Positions 14,075 through 17,424 of a DNA stretch of 17,424 nucleotides are shown here, one piece after another. This DNA comes from JAIPEI01 sp041685835 (GTDB lineage Bacteria > Desulfobacterota > DSM-4660 > Desulfatiglandales > HGW-15), in assembly GCA_041685835.1 (NCBI GenBank), contig JAWLEX010000067.1, positions 1 through 17,424 of the forward strand, written 5' to 3'. The notes under the pieces were generated by a model, which did not search any database, was not told where the DNA came from, and saw nothing but the letters and a program-made list of their open reading frames with translations. Within the stretch, counting starts at the first letter, position 1. The number at the start of each line of letters is the position of its first letter. Position numbers and translations under genes: made by a program.

Positions 14075-15127
14075 CTATTCGAGAGAGGCCGCTTCAAAGG
14101 TCTTCAACCGTTCCTGGAATGAAACATCGCTCCCCTCCATGACCTGTTCCCGGCTCAGGGCCAGGGGATCGGCGAAAAAGGGGTTGCCGCCCGGATATAC
14201 TGTGACGCCCAACCGGTACCCCAGGTCCTGGCAGAGTTGAAGCACAACCGGCGTCAGTTTTCCATAGGGATAAGCAATGGAAATGGTGTCTTGCTCGAGC
14301 ATTTCATCGAGAATCTCCTTGGACGCTCGAAGCTCGTACTCAACTCGTTCGAGGTAGGCGCTTTCGGTCTCCCCTTCCAGGGCTTTGGACAGGTCGTGGT
14401 GGGTGACAGTGTGAGAGCCCACCTCAAAGCCGTTCATCTTCATCTCCTTGAGCAGGTCCCAGCTCAGAGACCCTGAACCGGTGCCGATATTGTCGGTGGA
14501 GACAAAGAGGGTGGCGTGAAATCCGTGATCAAGGAGAACAGGATAGGCGATTTCATATGCGGAGCGATGACCGTCATCTATCGTAATCACCACAGTCTTC
14601 CTGGGAAGCCCTTTTCGATAAAACAGAAAATCGAGGAGTTCACTCAAGGTGATAACCCTGTATCCATTATCGTCAAGGAATGCCATCTGCCGCATGAACT
14701 CTTTTTCCTCAACGCACAGCGGTCCATCACATCCCCTGCCGATCCGGTGGTAGCAGAGGATGGGGACTATCTGGTATCCATCCTTCTCCAGGCCGCCGGG
14801 GTTTTCGTCCCTGAGCGGAATCACGACCGAATCGCCTGCGGGAAACAATCTCTTCCCGTTGGCTTCTTCGATAATCCAGGCACGTTCCGGATCACCCAGG
14901 TACTCTCGCGCAAGTTCATCCGCCGAGCTCTCCTCGGGTGAGACGCAGACCAGGTATCTGTCCGACTCGAAGATCTCGACCCCGCCCGACAGCGGCACCT
15001 CGACCTCCCGGCCGGTTTCCCCTCCTTGAGGGATGATGCACGAAATAACCGGCAGGAGCACGAAGGCGAGAATGAAGCTCGCCGGCATGCTCCAATACGT
15101 GCGCATCCTTTTTTGATCCGTTTTCAT
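14075..15127 (-). CDS. polysaccharide deacetylase (NodB) lipoprotein with a LysM-like region
   Basis: 350 aa. Signal peptide with a good lipobox (LLPVISC, Cys30). Residues about 55-105 resemble a divergent LysM (VSPEESSADELAREYLGDPERAWIIEEAN...GDSVVIPL). The NodB domain runs from about 120: the CYHRIG strand, TIDDGH (182-187, catalytic and metal Asp184/Asp185), metal histidines His239 and His243 in SHTVTHHDL, and AYPYG (285-289). Carbohydrate esterase family 4 enzymes remove N-acetyl groups from peptidoglycan, chitin or exopolysaccharide; substrate is not determinable here. It lies between the cyclase and the TPR/LysM lipoprotein on the same strand, so the two lipoproteins probably act together at the envelope. 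The ribosome-binding site is weak (GGAG about 10 nt upstream). Confidence 0.9.
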   Translation of the reverse strand: MKTDQKRMRTYWSMPASFILAFVLLPVISCIIPQGGETGREVEVPLSGGVEIFESDRYLVCVSPEESSADELAREYLGDPERAWIIEEANGKRLFPAGDSVVIPLRDENPGGLEKDGYQIVPILCYHRIGRGCDGPLCVEEKEFMRQMAFLDDNGYRVITLSELLDFLFYRKGLPRKTVVITIDDGHRSAYEIAYPVLLDHGFHATLFVSTDNIGTGSGSLSWDLLKEMKMNGFEVGSHTVTHHDLSKALEGETESAYLERVEYELRASKEILDEMLEQDTISIAYPYGKLTPVVLQLCQDLGYRLGVTVYPGGNPFFADPLALSREQVMEGSDVSFQERLKTFEAASLE

Positions 15128-15176
15128 TGTCCTGGGCTCCAGAAAATCATTGACGGTCTCCCGGAAACGCGGCCGA

Positions 15177-15197
15177 CCGGGGCCGGCAAGGCCCCGG
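15177..15197. other. GC-rich intercistronic hairpin
   Basis: CCGGGGCC-ggcaa-GGCCCCGG, a perfect 8-bp stem, lies between the cyclase stop and the deacetylase start. No T-run follows on the minus strand, so it more likely tunes mRNA processing or stability than ends transcription. Confidence 0.5.
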
Positions 15198-15217
15198 CAT
15201 AACTTCAGGTTGTCCCG

Positions 15218-16828
15218 TCAGGCAAGCACGTTGTAGACGGAAATTCTTGTGCGACGTCCCTTTACCTCCATGCTTCCACGTTCTTCCACACGGAGACCGT
15301 CCTTGTTTTCCATCCGGTCGTAAGTCTCTTTGCTGATGAGGATCTCACCAGGCCTGGCCATGGCCGTGAGACGTGATGCCACGTTGACATCGTCCCCGAT
15401 TACAGTGTACTCCATACGCTTTTTAGATCCCAGGTTCCCGGCCACCACGTCTCCTGAGTTCACGCCTACACCCACGCTTATACTCGCCCTGCCATGCTCC
15501 CCCTCATCAACGACAAGCCGTACGGCCTTCTGGATTTTTATGGCGGCCCTGACCGCAGAGTCGGCATGACGCGGGTTGGCAAGAGGTGCTCCGAAAATAG
15601 CCATTGCCTCGTCGCCCAAAAATTTGTTGACGTTCCCCCCGTGGCTGATCACCGCGTCTGTAACACGAGTGAAGTAGTCGTTGAGCATATCCACAATCCA
15701 TGCCGGGTCCTTGTCCTCGGAAATCGTTGTGAAGCCCCGGATGTCAACGAACAGGATCGAGGCATTGACCCTTGCGCCCCGCATCCATTGACGCTCCGGA
15801 TGGGCCACGATCATGTCCACGATCTCGGGGGTGACATATCTGCCGAAGGAATCCTGAATACGTTCCTTTAGTTCCAATGTCTCAGCCATGCGGTTCATGG
15901 CCGCGCCCAGTTCGCCCAGTTCGTCCTTCCGGTTCATTGAGACCCGGTGGCTCAGGTCCCCCATGCCCACCGCAATGACGCTCTCTCTCAGCTTATTGAT
16001 GGGCCGGGAAAAGTACAGGCTGAGAGCAAGGCTCAGGAAAACCCCCGCCGCCACCATGATGCCGGCAAGGTAAAGAAAGGATATCTTCGCCTCCCGGATG
16101 TTCTCAAGGATCTGTGCTTCGGACAGGGCCAGGTGGACTCGACCCACCTGCAGGCCCTGGTAGGTCAGGGGCGATTCGAACAGCAGCATCTCCATGCCAT
16201 TGTGACGAAGCTTGCTTACGATGACGCCCTTCGACTCCCGGAGGTAAACAAGATCCGGTGGAGAGGTATAGAATTCACCCACGCGCTCCAGATCGCCGTG
16301 TGCCCGTATCATGCCTTTTTCATCCGTAACCATGGCGTGCACGACCTCTTCACTACCGGTCATGTCCTCCATGAGCTTGAACAGGCTCAGGTCTTCTCCT
16401 CCCAGGAGCTTTTCAGGAACATTGGTAGTGAGAATTCTGACCATGCTCCCGCCCAACCCTATTAGCTGATCCAGGTACTGCTTCTTCTCCTTTTCGAGCA
16501 CGACGAAACTGATGACCCCAATCTCGATCAAGATCAGGATCGTGGTCAGGGCGGCAATCTTGAGAAAGATAGGAATCCGTATGCCGGCCCGGCCCCGGCG
16601 GTCCTTCCCCCGCCTGCGCCCCTCACCCAGGCGCCTTGCTCCGTCAGCGCGCTTGTCCAATCCCTTCCATGCGGCCGGGTCCTTCCGGCGATCGACCCCG
16701 GAGCGCCGGTCGCGGCCTTTTCTACGTTCCAGTCCGGAGCACCGCTCGAGGACGGTCCTCACACTTCCGCCTATACGGCCGGACCTGTCCTCTCCACGGG
16801 ACTTCGCAGCTTGTTCCGCGCTATTCAT
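15218..16828 (-). CDS. membrane-bound class III adenylate cyclase with HAMP domain
   Basis: 536 aa. Residues 1-82 are very Arg-rich, with recurring RRKGRDRR, VDRRKD and GKDRRGR units. A first membrane helix (about 87-111), an extracytoplasmic sensor (112-247), a second helix (250-273) and HAMP (274-326) follow. The catalytic domain (about 350-510) has both metal aspartates, Asp362 (LFVDIRGF) and Asp406 (KFLGDE). Lys402 and Thr475 (MEYTVIGDD) are the adenine-recognition pair common in bacterial enzymes, and Asn482 and Arg486 (VNVASR) are the transition-state residues. All key residues are present, so active cAMP synthesis is expected. A sigma70-like promoter lies at 16943-16971. The two envelope lipoprotein genes follow on the same strand. 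Confidence 0.93.
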   Translation of the reverse strand: MNSAEQAAKSRGEDRSGRIGGSVRTVLERCSGLERRKGRDRRSGVDRRKDPAAWKGLDKRADGARRLGEGRRRGKDRRGRAGIRIPIFLKIAALTTILILIEIGVISFVVLEKEKKQYLDQLIGLGGSMVRILTTNVPEKLLGGEDLSLFKLMEDMTGSEEVVHAMVTDEKGMIRAHGDLERVGEFYTSPPDLVYLRESKGVIVSKLRHNGMEMLLFESPLTYQGLQVGRVHLALSEAQILENIREAKISFLYLAGIMVAAGVFLSLALSLYFSRPINKLRESVIAVGMGDLSHRVSMNRKDELGELGAAMNRMAETLELKERIQDSFGRYVTPEIVDMIVAHPERQWMRGARVNASILFVDIRGFTTISEDKDPAWIVDMLNDYFTRVTDAVISHGGNVNKFLGDEAMAIFGAPLANPRHADSAVRAAIKIQKAVRLVVDEGEHGRASISVGVGVNSGDVVAGNLGSKKRMEYTVIGDDVNVASRLTAMARPGEILISKETYDRMENKDGLRVEERGSMEVKGRRTRISVYNVLA

Positions 16829-16886
16829 TGACCGTGCCCTCGTCTACTCCATCTACCGGGAATAGGAGGTCGGAAAGAATTATCTG

Positions 16887-16930
16887 CCGGAGATTGGGTC
16901 CCCGATCCCGGGGGGCCGGAGATTGGGGAC
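16887..16930. other. direct and inverted repeats in the cyclase leader
   Basis: CCGGAGATTGGG occurs at 16887-16898 and 16916-16927. GTCCCC (16898-16903) pairs with GGGGAC (16925-16930), with further GC pairing inside. In the cyclase mRNA this structure would lie close to the 5' end, so it could be a leader hairpin or operator. Confidence 0.45.
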
Positions 16931-16942
16931 GAAGTATATGGT

Positions 16943-16971
16943 ATCCTAGTCGAATTCATGGTGTATGTCAA
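16943..16971 (-). promoter_or_regulatory. sigma70-type promoter for the cyclase gene
   Basis: On the minus strand TTGACA (16971-16966) and TAGGAT (16948-16943) are separated by exactly 17 bp. The predicted start near 16936 gives a leader of about 108 nt to the ATG at 16828. Confidence 0.7.
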
Positions 16972-16979
16972 ATATACCG

Positions 16980-16999
16980 AAACCGCTTCGCGGTTTTTT
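16980..16999 (+). terminator. intrinsic terminator-like hairpin
   Basis: AAACCGC-ttc-GCGGTTT followed by TTT: a 7-bp stem with a six-T run on the plus strand. On the minus strand only three Ts follow the stem. No plus-strand gene ends nearby, so either it serves a minus-strand gene from beyond the window less efficiently, or an unseen plus-strand transcript ends here. Confidence 0.6.
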
Positions 17000-17014
17000 G
17001 GTGGGCGCCGCGCG

Positions 17015-17042
17015 CCGTGTCCGTGCCTGTGTCTGTGTCGGT
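17015..17042. repeat. short GTGTCC/CCTGTG hexamer array
   Basis: CCGTGT, CCGTGC, CTGTGT, CTGTGT and CGGTC give a degenerate 6-bp period. It is the fourth type of short array in the window and has no associated gene. Confidence 0.55.
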
Positions 17043-17205
17043 CATCCCTGTAACCCACAGGGCTCCCGGCTCAACAGCTTGAAACCAAGGTCTCTTGGCC
17101 GTCTTCGTATGAAACATATAGGAGCAGGGAGGACACTAAAACCAAATCAGTCCTGAACAGGGAATCAAGGCGTTTGACAAGCTTCGGGATTTCTTCTACT
17201 AAGAG

Positions 17206-17379
17206 GTTTCCATCCAGAAATGGTCTTTTTTGCCAATCTCGGCGTCAATCTGCGAGGTTGCTTGTGCGGCGTACTTCAGTACGCCTCCGCGCAACCTCTT
17301 GATTTCCTTGATCTTGACAAAAAACCCTCATTTCTGAATTGGAAACTTGCCAGTGCCCGAAAAGCGTTTCTGGATGGGC
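17206..17379 (-). mobile_element. MITE-like palindromic repeat, copy E (full, with target duplication)
   Basis: Reverse orientation relative to copies A and B: plus strand reads GTTTCCATCCAGAAATGG at the left and GTTTCTGGATGGGC at the right. ACTAAGAG at 17198-17205 and 17380-17387 is a perfect 8-bp direct repeat flanking it. The core centres on GGCGTAC-ttca-GTACGCC. It is nearly identical to copy B, differing by about two bases by eye, which indicates recent movement. The rest of 17043-17197 shows no gene. Confidence 0.92.
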
Positions 17380-17387
17380 ACTAAGAG

Positions 17388-17424
17388 AAAAAGCAACCTT
17401 GAGAAAGGATCCGATATACCCATG
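17388..17424 (+). other. right edge, possible start of another gene
   Basis: The window ends on ATG (17422-17424), with GAGAAAGGA about 12 nt upstream. The spacing is long, so this start codon is only a possibility. Confidence 0.2.

Overview
The window looks like chromosomal DNA of an anaerobic member of the Desulfobacterota (former Deltaproteobacteria). This is inferred from gene content and not from a marker gene: an NtrB/NtrC-type pair with a sigma54 AAA+ regulator, a DUF3786 protein, a Vibrio-PanP-like aspartate decarboxylase beside nadA, LysM/TPR and polysaccharide-deacetylase lipoproteins, and a class III cyclase with an Arg-rich 'DRR' N-terminus. Coding DNA is moderately GC-rich by eye. 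The intergenic DNA is unusually rich in short degenerate tandem arrays and dispersed palindromic repeats.

Layout. (1) 231-3686: trmJ (+) converges on panP (-) with a 3-bp gap, and nadA (-) lies upstream of panP. Both minus-strand enzymes draw on aspartate for cofactor synthesis. (2) 3740-5313: a repeat-rich spacer with a full copy of a ~174-bp mobile repeat, then an M24 (Xaa-Pro type) metallopeptidase. (3) 5314-8819: about 650 bp of arrays and palindromes, then a PAS histidine kinase and a sigma54-dependent response regulator 4 bp apart. (4) 8820-9835: a cluster of TGACGC/GCGTCA half-sites, a second full copy of the mobile repeat with an 8-bp target duplication, a canonical -24/-12 sigma54 promoter, a 57-aa excisionase/MerR-like HTH gene, a mini-hairpin related to the repeat ends, and a truncated repeat copy. 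(5) 9836-11758 (-): DUF3786, purE and tsaC, probably one transcript. (6) 12025-12702 (+): an Smr-domain protein with a consensus -10 box upstream. (7) 12847-16828 (-): adenylate cyclase, LysM/NodB deacetylase lipoprotein and TPR/LysM lipoprotein, reading away from a good sigma70 promoter at 16943-16971. (8) 16829-17424: leader structure, promoter, terminator-like hairpin, a GTGTCC-like array and a third full repeat copy with an 8-bp target duplication.

Two points stand out. First, a non-autonomous, MITE-like family is present as three full copies and three left-end-only fragments. It has matching ends, perfect 8-bp target duplications on two copies, a nested ~141-bp palindrome with a variable tetraloop and a shared ~54-codon open frame. 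One fragment supplies the stop codon of a lipoprotein gene. Second, a possible sigma54 circuit: the kinase/regulator pair is followed by palindromic half-sites and a sigma54 promoter driving a tiny HTH gene, and the mobile repeat has inserted between sites and promoter. Function here is inferred only. No transposase, phage module, CRISPR array, tRNA or rRNA was seen.
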